Source: Niveispirillum sp048066115 (GTDB taxonomy: Bacteria; Pseudomonadota; Alphaproteobacteria; Azospirillales; Azospirillaceae). Taken from it: 64,000 nt of DNA. Location of the stretch: positions 124,001 to 188,000 of the forward strand of contig NZ_JBLTYX010000008.1 of assembly GCF_048066115.1 (NCBI RefSeq). Reading direction: 5' to 3'. Position numbers and translations under genes: made by a program. The notes beneath the pieces were generated by a model. That model saw nothing but the letters and a program-made list of their open reading frames with translations. It was not told where the DNA came from and ran no database searches. Below, piece by piece: positions 9,722 through 18,083 of the stretch (position 1 is the first letter of the stretch; every line of letters starts with the position of its first letter).

Positions 9722-10300
9722 ATGCGCCCTTCCATCGCCCTCTGCCTGTCCGCCATTCTGGTCGCGATTCCCGGTACGGCGCTGGCTGCCTCCATCCCGC
9801 CGGGATTTTCCGCCGGGCTGGCGGGGCCGGTGCTGACCTATGTGCATCTGTTCGGCCTGCTGGGATTGGGCCTGTGGCTGGACATGCAGGGCAGGGGGAC
9901 GCCTGGGGCCGGCGCCGGACTGGCGCTGGCGGCCGGGCTGATTGCCGGGCTGGTGACGCGGGCGGGATTGCACCTGCCTTTTGCCGGGCTGGCGCTGGAG
10001 GCGTCGCTGGTCGTGCTGGGCGGGCTGCTGGCCGCCACCCTCAACCTGCCCGCCGTGGTCGGACTGGTCATGGCGGCGGCAGTGGGGGCCTTGCACGGGA
10101 TCAGCCTGTCGCAATGGGGCGGGCCCGCCACCAGCAACATTCTGTTCTGGCCCGGCATGCTGGCCGGCTGCGTGCTGGTCCTGTCGTCGGGGGTGGGATT
10201 GTCGGCCACGCTTTACCAGATCGGCGGGGGCAAGGCCTCGCGGGTGGCCGGTGCCCTCATCGCCCTGGCCGGTCTGCTGATGCTGTTGAATATATTGTGA
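9722..10300 (+). CDS. HupE/UreJ-like integral membrane protein
   Basis: A 192-residue protein with a signal-like first helix (SIALCLSAILVAIPGTALAA) and about six hydrophobic helices. Length, topology and the GALHGISL segment resemble HupE/UreJ, a family of nickel or cobalt carriers linked to hydrogenase and urease. The usual N-terminal HPxxGxDH metal motif is not present (the equivalent stretch reads TYVHLFGLLGLGLW), and no hydrogenase or urease genes are near. Metal transport is therefore only a possibility. ATG 9722 is preferred over an in-frame TTG two codons earlier. Confidence 0.6.
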   Translation: MRPSIALCLSAILVAIPGTALAASIPPGFSAGLAGPVLTYVHLFGLLGLGLWLDMQGRGTPGAGAGLALAAGLIAGLVTRAGLHLPFAGLALEASLVVLGGLLAATLNLPAVVGLVMAAAVGALHGISLSQWGGPATSNILFWPGMLAGCVLVLSSGVGLSATLYQIGGGKASRVAGALIALAGLLMLLNIL

Positions 10301-10438
10301 CAAAAAACGTTGGATATCGGCCACAGGGCCCCGACTTTTGTCGCCCCCTATACCATTTCGTCCCCGTACCGGTTGCGCGGGGTCGGTAGCAGGCGCACCA
10401 TGGTATGATCGAAATCCACACAGGAAAGGGCGCTCGCC

Positions 10439-11536
10439 ATGCCCAATCCATCCGACCCTCCGACCTGTCCGCCCGAAGCCGTGCGTAAGACCGCCTTGCT
10501 GCGACGACGCCAATTGCTGGGGATGGGGCTGGGTCTGCTGGCGACCCCGGCGGTCCTGGCGGCACCGGGCGAACAGGTGCGGTTCTTGCAGATCGGTACC
10601 GGCACCACGGGCGGCACCTATTTCCTGATCGGCGGGCTGCTGGCCAATGCCGTCAGCAATCCGCCGGGATCGCGCCCCTGCGACCGGGGCGGGGCCTGCG
10701 GCGTACCGGGCCTGATCGTGGTGGCGCAGGCGACATCGGGTGCGGTGGAGAATATCGGCCTGATGCGATCACGCCGGCTGGAATCATCCCTGGTCCAGGC
10801 CGATATCGCGCATCTGGCGCTCAATGGTGCGGAACCGTTCCAGAAAGCCCCCTATCCCGACCTGAAGGCCATCGCCAATCTCTATACGGAGACCATCCAT
10901 CTGGTCACACGCGCCAACAGCGGCATCAGGACGCCCGCCGATCTGAAGGGCAAGCGGGTGGCGCTGGGCGAACAGGGATCTGGTACCCTTGTCACTGCCC
11001 GCGCCTTGCTGGCCACCTACGGCCTGTCGGAAAAGACCATCAAACCCTTTTATCTCAGTCCCGCCGCCGGTGGTGACCGGCTGGAGGAAGGGGAGTTGGA
11101 CGCCTTCCTGATCGTGGGTGGCTATCCGCTGCCGGCCGTGGCCGATCTGGCAAGGCGCGTCCCCATCGCCCTGGTTCCCTTCAGTGACGACCGTGCCATG
11201 CAGTTGATGAAGCGCATGCCGCATTTCACCGAGACCCGGATCGAGGCCGACACCTATGAGGGCGTGCCCGCCACCAAATCGCTGGGCGTGGGGGCGGTCT
11301 GGGTGGTGCGCGGCGATCTGAAGCCGGAACTGGTGCATGACATCACGGCGGCACTGTGGAACGACCAGACGCGGTCGATGCTGGATAATGGCCATCCGCG
11401 CGGCCGGTCCATCCAGCTGGCCACGGCGCTGACCGGTCTGCCGGTGCCGCTGCATCCCGGGGCGGAGCGATTCTACCGTACCAAGGGGATGATCAAGGGC
11501 GAGATGCCGGCCCCGAAGGTTCCGGCGACCCACTAA
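10439..11536 (+). CDS. TAXI-family TRAP transporter solute-binding protein
   Basis: A 365-residue protein with a twin-arginine-like leader (RRRQLLGMGLGLLATPAVLA) followed by the TAXI start FLQIGTGTTGGTYFLIGGLLA, which folds as a periplasmic binding protein. Family members deliver organic acids or glutamate-type solutes to TRAP permeases. No DctM/DctQ permease gene lies beside it, so it is either an orphan subunit or a sensor-type binding protein. The next gene on the same strand is a membrane sensor with an extracytoplasmic domain, so a sensory partnership is possible but unproven. Confidence 0.85.
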   Translation: MPNPSDPPTCPPEAVRKTALLRRRQLLGMGLGLLATPAVLAAPGEQVRFLQIGTGTTGGTYFLIGGLLANAVSNPPGSRPCDRGGACGVPGLIVVAQATSGAVENIGLMRSRRLESSLVQADIAHLALNGAEPFQKAPYPDLKAIANLYTETIHLVTRANSGIRTPADLKGKRVALGEQGSGTLVTARALLATYGLSEKTIKPFYLSPAAGGDRLEEGELDAFLIVGGYPLPAVADLARRVPIALVPFSDDRAMQLMKRMPHFTETRIEADTYEGVPATKSLGVGAVWVVRGDLKPELVHDITAALWNDQTRSMLDNGHPRGRSIQLATALTGLPVPLHPGAERFYRTKGMIKGEMPAPKVPATH

Positions 11537-11638
11537 TTAAATTGTTCCCCGGGATATCTGTTCGCTTTCCAGGCTTGACCCCTGGAAACACACAAAGATA
11601 ACCTTCTCACGGATGATCGCTGCGGGAAGGGTGCGGCC

Positions 11639-13585
11639 GTGGAAGCGCGCAAGGCGGTGAGGCTGTTGCCGATGCCCTTGTCCGGCCTGTCGGGCACGCT
11701 CTTGGGCGGGTTCGTGGTGCGGCTGGCCGGCTGGTCCATGCTGATCGTGCTGGCGCTGACGGCCATCGGTTATTCAACCATTTACGACCGGGCGGAACGC
11801 GACGCGCTGGACCGGCTGCAGGCGCATCTGCTGGAACGCGGCCGCACGGAAAGTGCGATCTTCAAGCTGGCCGCGTCCAACATGGAACTGTTCCGCGACC
11901 GGTTCCTGGCGCTCTATGCCGATCCCGCCATCCTGCCCGACCCGGATTTCGATGCCTATTTCCAGCGGGGAGCCGATGGGGCGACGCGGCTGCGCCCGGA
12001 ATATTTCGATGGCATCGTCGACAAGGATGGTATCCGGCACAATGGAAGCACGGGTTTCGTTGGCGCCAACCAGAAGGATATTCCGGCTGAGCTGAAAAGA
12101 CGCCTGGTCATTACCCATCATGTCCTGGCGCAATATGGTCCGGCCTGGCAGAACCGCTTCATCAATACCAATATCAGCATGCCGGAAAACGCCATGCTGA
12201 TGTATTGGCCCTCCTTCGCCTGGGGGCGGGAGGTGGAGGCCGACCTGGACATGACGGCCTTTTCCGTCATCCGGTCCACCCTGATATCGGAGAATCCGCA
12301 GCGCCGGCCGGTCTGGACGCCGCTTTACCATGACCATACGGCCAAGGCCTGGATGGTCACCTATCAGCTGCCGGTGGATTATCAGGGCCGGCACCTGCTC
12401 AATGCCGGGCATGATGTTTCGGTTGCCGATCTGATGGACCGGCTGATCACCGATCATCTGCCCGGTTCCTATAATTTCGTGTTGGCGGCCGACGGTCATC
12501 TGGTGGCCCATCCCTTATGGATGGACCGGCTGCGCAAGGAACTGGCCACCATCAATCTGGAAAAGCTGGGTGATCCCGGCCTGCTGCGTGTCCATGCCCT
12601 GATCCGCGACAGCGTGGAACGGCGCAAGGCCGATCCCGGCCCCGACGACAATGTCTGGATCGTGGAGGATGCGGCGGACGATGCCTATCTGGCCGTGACG
12701 CGGCTGGAGGGACCGGACTGGTGGTTCATCGCCCGATATCCCAAATCGCTGGTGGCGGCCACGGCGCATCAGGCGGCCAGCGCCATCATGGCCATGGGCA
12801 TCGCCTATTTCCTGGCCATGCTGGCCCTGGTCTTCGTGCTGCTGCGCCGGCAGGTGGCCGGCCCCATCCTGCAATTGAAGCAGGCGTCGGAACAGGTGGC
12901 GGCCGGCGAGTATGCCGCGGTGGCCGATGGCACGACGCCGCTGCCGACGGCGGCGCAGGACGAGATCGGCACGCTGGCCCGATCCTTCCAGGACATGGCG
13001 GCCCGCGTGCGCGAAGCGTCCGACGGGCTGGCGGAGCAGGTGGCGCTCAGGACGGAGGCGCTGGAGGCCGCCAACAAGCAGTTGGAGGAATGGAGCCTGC
13101 ATGATGCGCTGACCGGGGCCTATAACCGCCGCGCCTTCGATGCCGACCTGCGCAGCGTCTTCGATCTGGCCCGGCGCCAGGGCAAGGCCCGTTTCGCCCT
13201 GATCCTGGCCGATATCGACCATTTCCAGGCCTATAATGACGCCTATGGCACCGCCGCCGGCGATCAGGTGCTGCGCACCCTGTTCCGCACATTGACGCGG
13301 CAGGTGGGGCAGGGCGACCGCGTCTATCGCCATGGCGGGGCCCGCATCGCCATGATCCTGACCGAAGGCGAGGCTGTGGCGCTGGACGGGCGGGTGCGGG
13401 AAATCCTGGAGGGGATTGCGGAATTGGCCCTGCCGCATCAGCAGAGTCCGCATGGCATCGTCACCCTGTCTGCCGGGCTGGCGCGTTACAAGACCAGCAT
13501 GGACGCCGCCGCCGACATGGTGGGCCTGGCGGAAAAGCGGCTGGACCAGGCGCGGCAGGATGGGCGCAACCGGCTGGTGGCGTGA
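11639..13585 (+). CDS. Membrane sensor with HAMP and degenerate GGDEF domain
   Basis: A 648-residue protein. A GTG start follows GGGAAGG. TM1 lies near residues 20-45, a large periplasmic Cache-like sensor occupies about 45-375, TM2 is near 380-405, a HAMP domain follows, and then a diguanylate-cyclase fold beginning LHDALTGAYNRRAF. The metal-binding Asp segment LADIDHF is present. The active-site loop reads GGARI at residues 566-570 instead of GGDEF, and the upstream RxxD inhibitory site is absent. Cyclase activity is therefore unlikely. It may bind GTP or c-di-GMP partners, or signal through protein contacts. Confidence 0.88.
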   Translation: MEARKAVRLLPMPLSGLSGTLLGGFVVRLAGWSMLIVLALTAIGYSTIYDRAERDALDRLQAHLLERGRTESAIFKLAASNMELFRDRFLALYADPAILPDPDFDAYFQRGADGATRLRPEYFDGIVDKDGIRHNGSTGFVGANQKDIPAELKRRLVITHHVLAQYGPAWQNRFINTNISMPENAMLMYWPSFAWGREVEADLDMTAFSVIRSTLISENPQRRPVWTPLYHDHTAKAWMVTYQLPVDYQGRHLLNAGHDVSVADLMDRLITDHLPGSYNFVLAADGHLVAHPLWMDRLRKELATINLEKLGDPGLLRVHALIRDSVERRKADPGPDDNVWIVEDAADDAYLAVTRLEGPDWWFIARYPKSLVAATAHQAASAIMAMGIAYFLAMLALVFVLLRRQVAGPILQLKQASEQVAAGEYAAVADGTTPLPTAAQDEIGTLARSFQDMAARVREASDGLAEQVALRTEALEAANKQLEEWSLHDALTGAYNRRAFDADLRSVFDLARRQGKARFALILADIDHFQAYNDAYGTAAGDQVLRTLFRTLTRQVGQGDRVYRHGGARIAMILTEGEAVALDGRVREILEGIAELALPHQQSPHGIVTLSAGLARYKTSMDAAADMVGLAEKRLDQARQDGRNRLVA

Positions 13586-13658
13586 CGCGACGCTTTCCCG
13601 CCGCGGCATCAGGCCCTAATCTGCCGTCACCTTAACCAATGCCCGATCGTGACCCGAC

Positions 13659-14618
13659 ATGACCCAACCAATTTCCCTGATCCTGGACGGCGATCCCGGT
13701 ACCGATGATCTGCTGGCCTGGATGTGGGTGCTGTCCCTGCCGCGTCAGGCACGGGTGCTGGGCATCTGTGCGGTGAACGGCAATGTCACGCTGGATCGGA
13801 CCACGGCCAATGCGCTGGCCTTCCTGGACCATGTCGGCGCCCCCGACATTCCCGTCCATGCCGGGGCCAGGGCGCCGCTGGGCAAGGATGAGCCACCGCC
13901 GGGCGATGGCGCCTTCGCCGAGAGTGGGCTGGGCGAACTGGTGCTGGCGCCGTCGCTGCGTCAGCCCGCCTCCCACGATGGGGTGGGCTGGATGGCGCAG
14001 GTGCTGCGATCGCAGCCGGTCCGTACCGTCACCATCCTGGCCACCGGGCCGTTGACCAATCTGGCGCTGCTGCGGGCTCGCGCACCCGACGCCTATGCCC
14101 GCATCGGCCGCATCGTGGCCATGGGCGGGTCCTTCGGGCCGCTGCCGCCCAATTTCGTGCGAAGGGGCAATGTCACGCCCTTTGCCGAGTTCAATTTCTG
14201 GATGGATGCGGCGGCGGCGCAGTCGGTGCTGAATGGCGGGGTGCCGGTGCTGCTGGCACCCGCCGACGTGACGCACCAGCTGATCTCCAATCCCGCCCGT
14301 CTGGCCAGGGCTCGCGCCCTGCCGCGCTTCGGGCGGGAGGTGGAACTGATGCTGAACGCGCCCTACCACTTGGACAAGCCCAAGTTCCATACCGACGGCG
14401 CCTTCCTGCACGACCCCACGGCCGTGGCCGGCCTGTTCCATCCCGACCTGTTCGAGACGGTGCGTGCCCAGACGCATATCGTGCAGGAAGGGACGGGCAT
14501 CGGCGCCGGTCTGCTGCTGCCCGATGGGGCCGGCAACGTGGAGGTGATGATCCGGGTCAAGGACAGCGACGCGTTCTATGAGCGGCTCTACGGTGATCTG
14601 GCCCGGCATTACGCCTGA
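13659..14618 (+). CDS. Nucleoside hydrolase (inosine-uridine preferring type)
   Basis: A 319-residue protein of the IUNH family. The N-terminal DGDPGTDD motif supplies the calcium-binding aspartates, ATGPLTNLAL and AMGGSFG follow in the usual order, and a C-terminal AFLHDPTAVA segment carries the conserved HD pair. These enzymes cleave the N-glycosidic bond of nucleosides to ribose and free base for salvage. It overlaps the convergent membrane-protein gene by 10 bases at the 3' end. It appears monocistronic. Confidence 0.9.
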   Translation: MTQPISLILDGDPGTDDLLAWMWVLSLPRQARVLGICAVNGNVTLDRTTANALAFLDHVGAPDIPVHAGARAPLGKDEPPPGDGAFAESGLGELVLAPSLRQPASHDGVGWMAQVLRSQPVRTVTILATGPLTNLALLRARAPDAYARIGRIVAMGGSFGPLPPNFVRRGNVTPFAEFNFWMDAAAAQSVLNGGVPVLLAPADVTHQLISNPARLARARALPRFGREVELMLNAPYHLDKPKFHTDGAFLHDPTAVAGLFHPDLFETVRAQTHIVQEGTGIGAGLLLPDGAGNVEVMIRVKDSDAFYERLYGDLARHYA

Positions 14619-14998
14619 GCCAGACCACCCCGCTGCCGCAGGCTGAAAAGCTGCGCCGTGGCGATGGCGGCCACAGCCGCGGCCTGGACCAGCACGAAGC
14701 CCGTACCCAGCGCCGTGGTCCAGCCCGTGGCCAGCAGCGCCAAACTGCCGGCTACCCAAGCCAGATTGAGCCCGGCCATGACCTGGGCCGGCCCCGCCGC
14801 CACACCAGCCCGCCGTCCGGCCCAGGCCGCGAACAGGGCGCAGGGGAACAGCACGACCCCCGCTTCCAGCAGCAGCCAGGCGGGCAGACCCAGCAGCGGT
14901 TCCAGCAGCCCCGATCCCAGGGTCAGCAGCAGACCGGAGGCGAAGCATGTGGCGGCATCGATCAGCAGCAATTGGCGAGTGAAGGTGCTGATACCCAT
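14609..14998 (-). CDS. Small four-helix integral membrane protein, unknown function
   Basis: A 129-residue, very hydrophobic protein with about four membrane segments and no catalytic motif I recognise. ATG at 14998 has a GGAG six bases upstream; another ATG four codons earlier (15010) lacks such a site. A perfect 17-base palindrome (15062-15078) lies about 65 bases upstream and could bind a repressor. Its 3' end overlaps the nucleoside hydrolase gene convergently. Confidence 0.65.
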   Translation of the reverse strand: MGISTFTRQLLLIDAATCFASGLLLTLGSGLLEPLLGLPAWLLLEAGVVLFPCALFAAWAGRRAGVAAGPAQVMAGLNLAWVAGSLALLATGWTTALGTGFVLVQAAAVAAIATAQLFSLRQRGGLAQA

Positions 14999-15061
14999 GA
15001 TGATCTCCATCGTTTCGTCGTTGCGATGGCTGGATCATGGGGCAGGGACGTGCGCGCCGCG

Positions 15062-15078
15062 ATTACCTGTCAGGTAAT
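15062..15078. promoter_or_regulatory. Perfect palindrome, candidate operator
   Basis: ATTACCTG-T-CAGGTAAT is a perfect dyad with a single central base. It lies upstream of the small membrane-protein gene (start 14998). The arm length and symmetry suit a dimeric helix-turn-helix regulator, but no such regulator is adjacent. Confidence 0.5.
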
Positions 15079-15091
15079 GAGCCTGAATGAA

Positions 15092-15119
15092 AAAGGGGCG
15101 CCCCGTGGAGCGCCCCTTT
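15092..15119 (-). terminator. Intrinsic terminator of the GH3 gene
   Basis: The stem AAAGGGGCGC (15092-15101) pairs with GCGCCCCTTT (15110-15119) around an 8-base loop. On the minus strand it is followed by a T-run (complement of 15086-15095). It begins 7 bases past the GH3 stop. Confidence 0.8.
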
Positions 15120-15125
15120 CACCGG

Positions 15126-17396
15126 TTACTTACCCTTCACCGCACTAAAACTGCCCCCCTTCAGCACCACCTCCGTGCTCACGGGCAGGTCGGTGGCGGA
15201 TGCCCCCAGCCAGACCTTGTAGCGGCCGGGCTTCACCACCCATTCCTTCCTGGCCACGTCGAAGCTGGCCAGCAGGCGGGCATCGACGGGGACGGAGAAT
15301 CGCCCGCTGGCACCCGGCGCCAGTTCCAGCTTCTGCCACCCGGCCAGCCGCTTCGGCGCCTCCCAGCCGCCGCCAGCGGGACCGACATAGAGCTGCGGCA
15401 CGGCCTTGCCGGCGCGGGCACCCTTGTTGGTGACGGAGCCGGACAGGGTCAGGGTGCCGTCGGCACCGACCTCCGCCTTCAGGTCCTGATAGGCGAAGTT
15501 GGTGTAGGAGAGGCCGTAGCCGAAGGGGAACAGCGGCTTGTGCCCATTCTTGTCGAACCATTTATAGCCGACGGCGGCGCCCTCCGGATAGGCGACGTCG
15601 AATTTCGTGCCGTCCGGCAAGCCTTCGCCATCCAGCTTGGGGCGCGGCAACTGGTCCAGGCTGGCGGGGAAGGTGACGGGCAGGCGGCCACTGGCATCCA
15701 CCTCGCCGAACAGCACCCGCGCGATGGCCTCTCCACCGGCTGTACCGGGATACCAGGCCTCCAGCACTGCGCCCACATCCTTCAGCCAGGGCATGAGGAC
15801 GGGGCCGCCGGACTGCACCACGACGATGGTGCGCTTGTTGGCCTTGGCCACGGCGGCGACCAGCGCGTCCTGGTTGTCGGGCAGGGACAGGGCGAAGTCC
15901 ATGGCTTCGCCTGTCCATTGATTGACGAAGACGATGGCGATGTCGCTGTCGGCGGCCAGCTTCGCGGCGACCGCCGGGTCGGTGCCGGCATCGAACGCCA
16001 CCTCACCGCCGGCGCGGGCCTTGATGGCGGCCAGCGGCGGGTTGGCGTGGAAGACGATGGGGCCGGGGAAATTCTTCGGCCCCAGGCCGGGCACCGGGTT
16101 GCCGCCCGGCCCGAACACGGTGGACGACCCACCGCCGGCCATCACGCCCTTGTCGGCATAACCGCCGATCACGGCGATCTTTTTCGCACCCACCGCCAGT
16201 GGCAGCAGCCCGCCCTGGTTCTTCAGCAGCACGATGCCTTCCTCGGCATCGGCCTGGGTCACCTTGGCATGGGCGGCATAGTCGATCTTGTGATCTTCCA
16301 CGGTGACGGGATTGTCCATGACGCCATGGGCGAACAGGGCGCGCAGGATGCGGCGATTCATATCGTCCAGTCGGGCGATGCCGACCGATCCGTCGGCCAG
16401 CGCCTTGCCCAGCAGTTCCGGCCCGAAATAGGGTTCCTTGTCGAAGACGAAGCCCGATTCCTGGTCAAGGCCGGCATTGGCGGCCTTGACTGTGCTGTGC
16501 ACGGCGCCCCAGTCGGACATGACATAATAGGGATAGGCCCAGTCGCCCTTCAGCACCTTGTTCAGCAAGAAGTCGCTCTCGCACGCGTAATCGCCATTAT
16601 AGCGATTATAGGCGCACATGACGGAGCCGGGGTTCGATCGCTCCATGGCGATCTCGAAGGCCAGCAGGTCCGACATGCGGACCCCGGCCTCGTCGATATT
16701 GGCCGACAGGACGAAGCGGCCCGTCTCCTGCGCATTCAAGGCGTAATGCTTGATGGTGGAGACGATGTTGTTGGACTGGATGCCGCTGATCTGGGCGCCG
16801 ACCATGATGCCGGCCAGCAGCGGGTCCTCCGTGCCATATTCGAAATTGCGGCCGTTGCGCGGCTCGCGCACCAGGTTGATGCCGCCGGCCAGCATGACGT
16901 TGAAACCGGACAGGCGCGCTTCCTTGCCGATCATGGCCCCGCCCTGGCGGGCCAGTGCCGGATTCCAGCTGGCCACCGTGGCGATGCCGGCGGGCAGGGA
17001 GGTGCGTTCGCGCATCGGATCGGTGCTGTCGCGTTGCGTGGCCACGCCGACGCCGGCATCGGTCTGCCATTGCGCGGGAATGCCCAGCCGGTCGATTCCC
17101 GGGACATAGCCCGCCGATCCCATGCGGATGCCCGCCGGCGGGACGTAGTTTTTGTCCTTCATGGGGGAGCCGAAATAACCGAAGACCAGAATCTTCTTCT
17201 CCTCCACCGTCATCTCGCGCAGCAGCAGGTCGGCGCGCGCGTCGGCGGACAGGCTGGTGTCCATCCAGGGCCGGGCTGTGGCGGCGGCATGGGCCGGCGC
17301 GGTGATTCCGGTGGCGGCAACGGCGCCAGCGGACAGGGCCGTGGCCAGCAGCAAGGTGGACATGAAGGCCCGCATCTTCCTGTTATTCATTGGCAT
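15126..17396 (-). CDS. Glycoside hydrolase family 3 beta-glucosidase, exported
   Basis: A 756-residue secreted or periplasmic enzyme that releases terminal beta-D-glucose (or xylose) from oligosaccharides or aryl glucosides. The signal peptide is FMSTLLLATALSAGAVAATGITAPAHAA. The GH3 N-terminal barrel contains the KHYALN motif and the nucleophile Asp in VMSDWGAVHS. The alpha/beta sandwich domain and a C-terminal fibronectin-III-like domain (from about SYTNFAYQDL) follow. ATG 17396 (MPMNNRK) is chosen because AAAGAGAA precedes it; the open frame extends to 17777 but that part is not protein-like. The gene is divergent from the TonB receptor, and a GACAACGTTGTC palindrome lies about 200 bases upstream. 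Confidence 0.93.
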   Translation of the reverse strand: MPMNNRKMRAFMSTLLLATALSAGAVAATGITAPAHAAATARPWMDTSLSADARADLLLREMTVEEKKILVFGYFGSPMKDKNYVPPAGIRMGSAGYVPGIDRLGIPAQWQTDAGVGVATQRDSTDPMRERTSLPAGIATVASWNPALARQGGAMIGKEARLSGFNVMLAGGINLVREPRNGRNFEYGTEDPLLAGIMVGAQISGIQSNNIVSTIKHYALNAQETGRFVLSANIDEAGVRMSDLLAFEIAMERSNPGSVMCAYNRYNGDYACESDFLLNKVLKGDWAYPYYVMSDWGAVHSTVKAANAGLDQESGFVFDKEPYFGPELLGKALADGSVGIARLDDMNRRILRALFAHGVMDNPVTVEDHKIDYAAHAKVTQADAEEGIVLLKNQGGLLPLAVGAKKIAVIGGYADKGVMAGGGSSTVFGPGGNPVPGLGPKNFPGPIVFHANPPLAAIKARAGGEVAFDAGTDPAVAAKLAADSDIAIVFVNQWTGEAMDFALSLPDNQDALVAAVAKANKRTIVVVQSGGPVLMPWLKDVGAVLEAWYPGTAGGEAIARVLFGEVDASGRLPVTFPASLDQLPRPKLDGEGLPDGTKFDVAYPEGAAVGYKWFDKNGHKPLFPFGYGLSYTNFAYQDLKAEVGADGTLTLSGSVTNKGARAGKAVPQLYVGPAGGGWEAPKRLAGWQKLELAPGASGRFSVPVDARLLASFDVARKEWVVKPGRYKVWLGASATDLPVSTEVVLKGGSFSAVKGK

Positions 17397-17596
17397 TTCT
17401 CTTTCATCATCATGGTGCCAAAGCAAGGGCCGCGATGCGGTCCGGCCTTGTCCCGCAAGAGGGTTCACGTCACCAGGAATGGAAAAATGCCGCCAGCGGC
17501 GCCGCCTTCCCGTTCCTCCCGGCGTCCACCCGACATTGGTTGCGGGCGGTTCGGCAGGCATAATATCAAAGGCCACAGGGATTGTCAGTGAAAACA

Positions 17597-17608
17597 GACA
17601 ACGTTGTC
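17597..17608. promoter_or_regulatory. Candidate LacI-family operator (GH3 side)
   Basis: GACAACGTTGTC is a perfect 12-base palindrome with the central CG typical of LacI/GalR operators. It lies about 200 bases upstream of the GH3 gene and resembles the sites at 17835-17848 and 25781-25792. Confidence 0.5.
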
Positions 17609-17834
17609 CGATTTCTGTCCAGCCTGTCAGTATCAATTCCACGCGGTTGCGTGACATCCTGGCAACAATGGACAAGTTGTACCCCTGCACTGGGCAGGTC
17701 CCCCGCCTGAAACGCTTGAAAACCGGGCTTCTGCGCTGTTCGCCTTCGCAGTCGCGGAAATTATATAAGCGCTGCAAGCATGTCGATTTTCTGTTTATGA
17801 CCCGGACAAGCGATGTCTACGCTGTCACTATGTA

Positions 17835-17848
17835 TGACAACGATGACA
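17835..17848. promoter_or_regulatory. Candidate LacI-family operator (TonB receptor side)
   Basis: TGACAACGATGACA is an imperfect dyad (five of seven base pairs) with a central CG and shares GACAACG with the palindrome at 17597. It ends 8 bases upstream of the -35 box at 17857, a suitable place for a repressor. Confidence 0.5.
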
Positions 17849-17856
17849 TATAGCGC

Positions 17857-17884
17857 TTGACATCAAATCGGCCTGCCGTAAATT
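17857..17884 (+). promoter_or_regulatory. Sigma-70-like promoter of the TonB receptor
   Basis: TTGACA (17857-17862) and TAAATT (17879-17884) are separated by 16 bases. The -35 box is a perfect consensus match, rare in this GC-rich sequence. The candidate operator lies just upstream. Confidence 0.6.
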
Positions 17885-18083
17885 CGTCACCACAAGGATG
17901 GGAGCGTGTGGCAAGCACGCCCGGATGGGTGGGGAAACAAACGAGGCGGCTTATTCAAGAGCCCGATCGACGACTATCAGACGCATGAAGCCTTGAAGGG
18001 GCCTTCTGTGAATGATCCCGCGTATTCAGGCGCCAAGAAATCACACGTATAATTTTGCACTGAGGGAGGATCTCTTGACAGGG

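Larger units (their letters stand above)
17397..18083. other. Long divergent regulatory region between GH3 and TonB receptor
   Basis: About 690 bases without a convincing gene, more AT-rich near 17750-17900. It contains a perfect LacI-like palindrome at 17597-17608, a second imperfect copy at 17835-17848 and a sigma-70-like promoter at 17857-17884. The ribosome binding site of the TonB receptor is GAGGGAGGA at 18062-18070. The roughly 180 bases from the promoter to the receptor start leave room for a long 5' leader; I found no riboswitch consensus in it. Confidence 0.6.

Noticed and set aside
15087..17591. 834-codon plus-strand frame across the GH3 gene
   Set aside because: It is antisense to the beta-glucosidase, and its Gly/His/Gln-rich product has no family resemblance.
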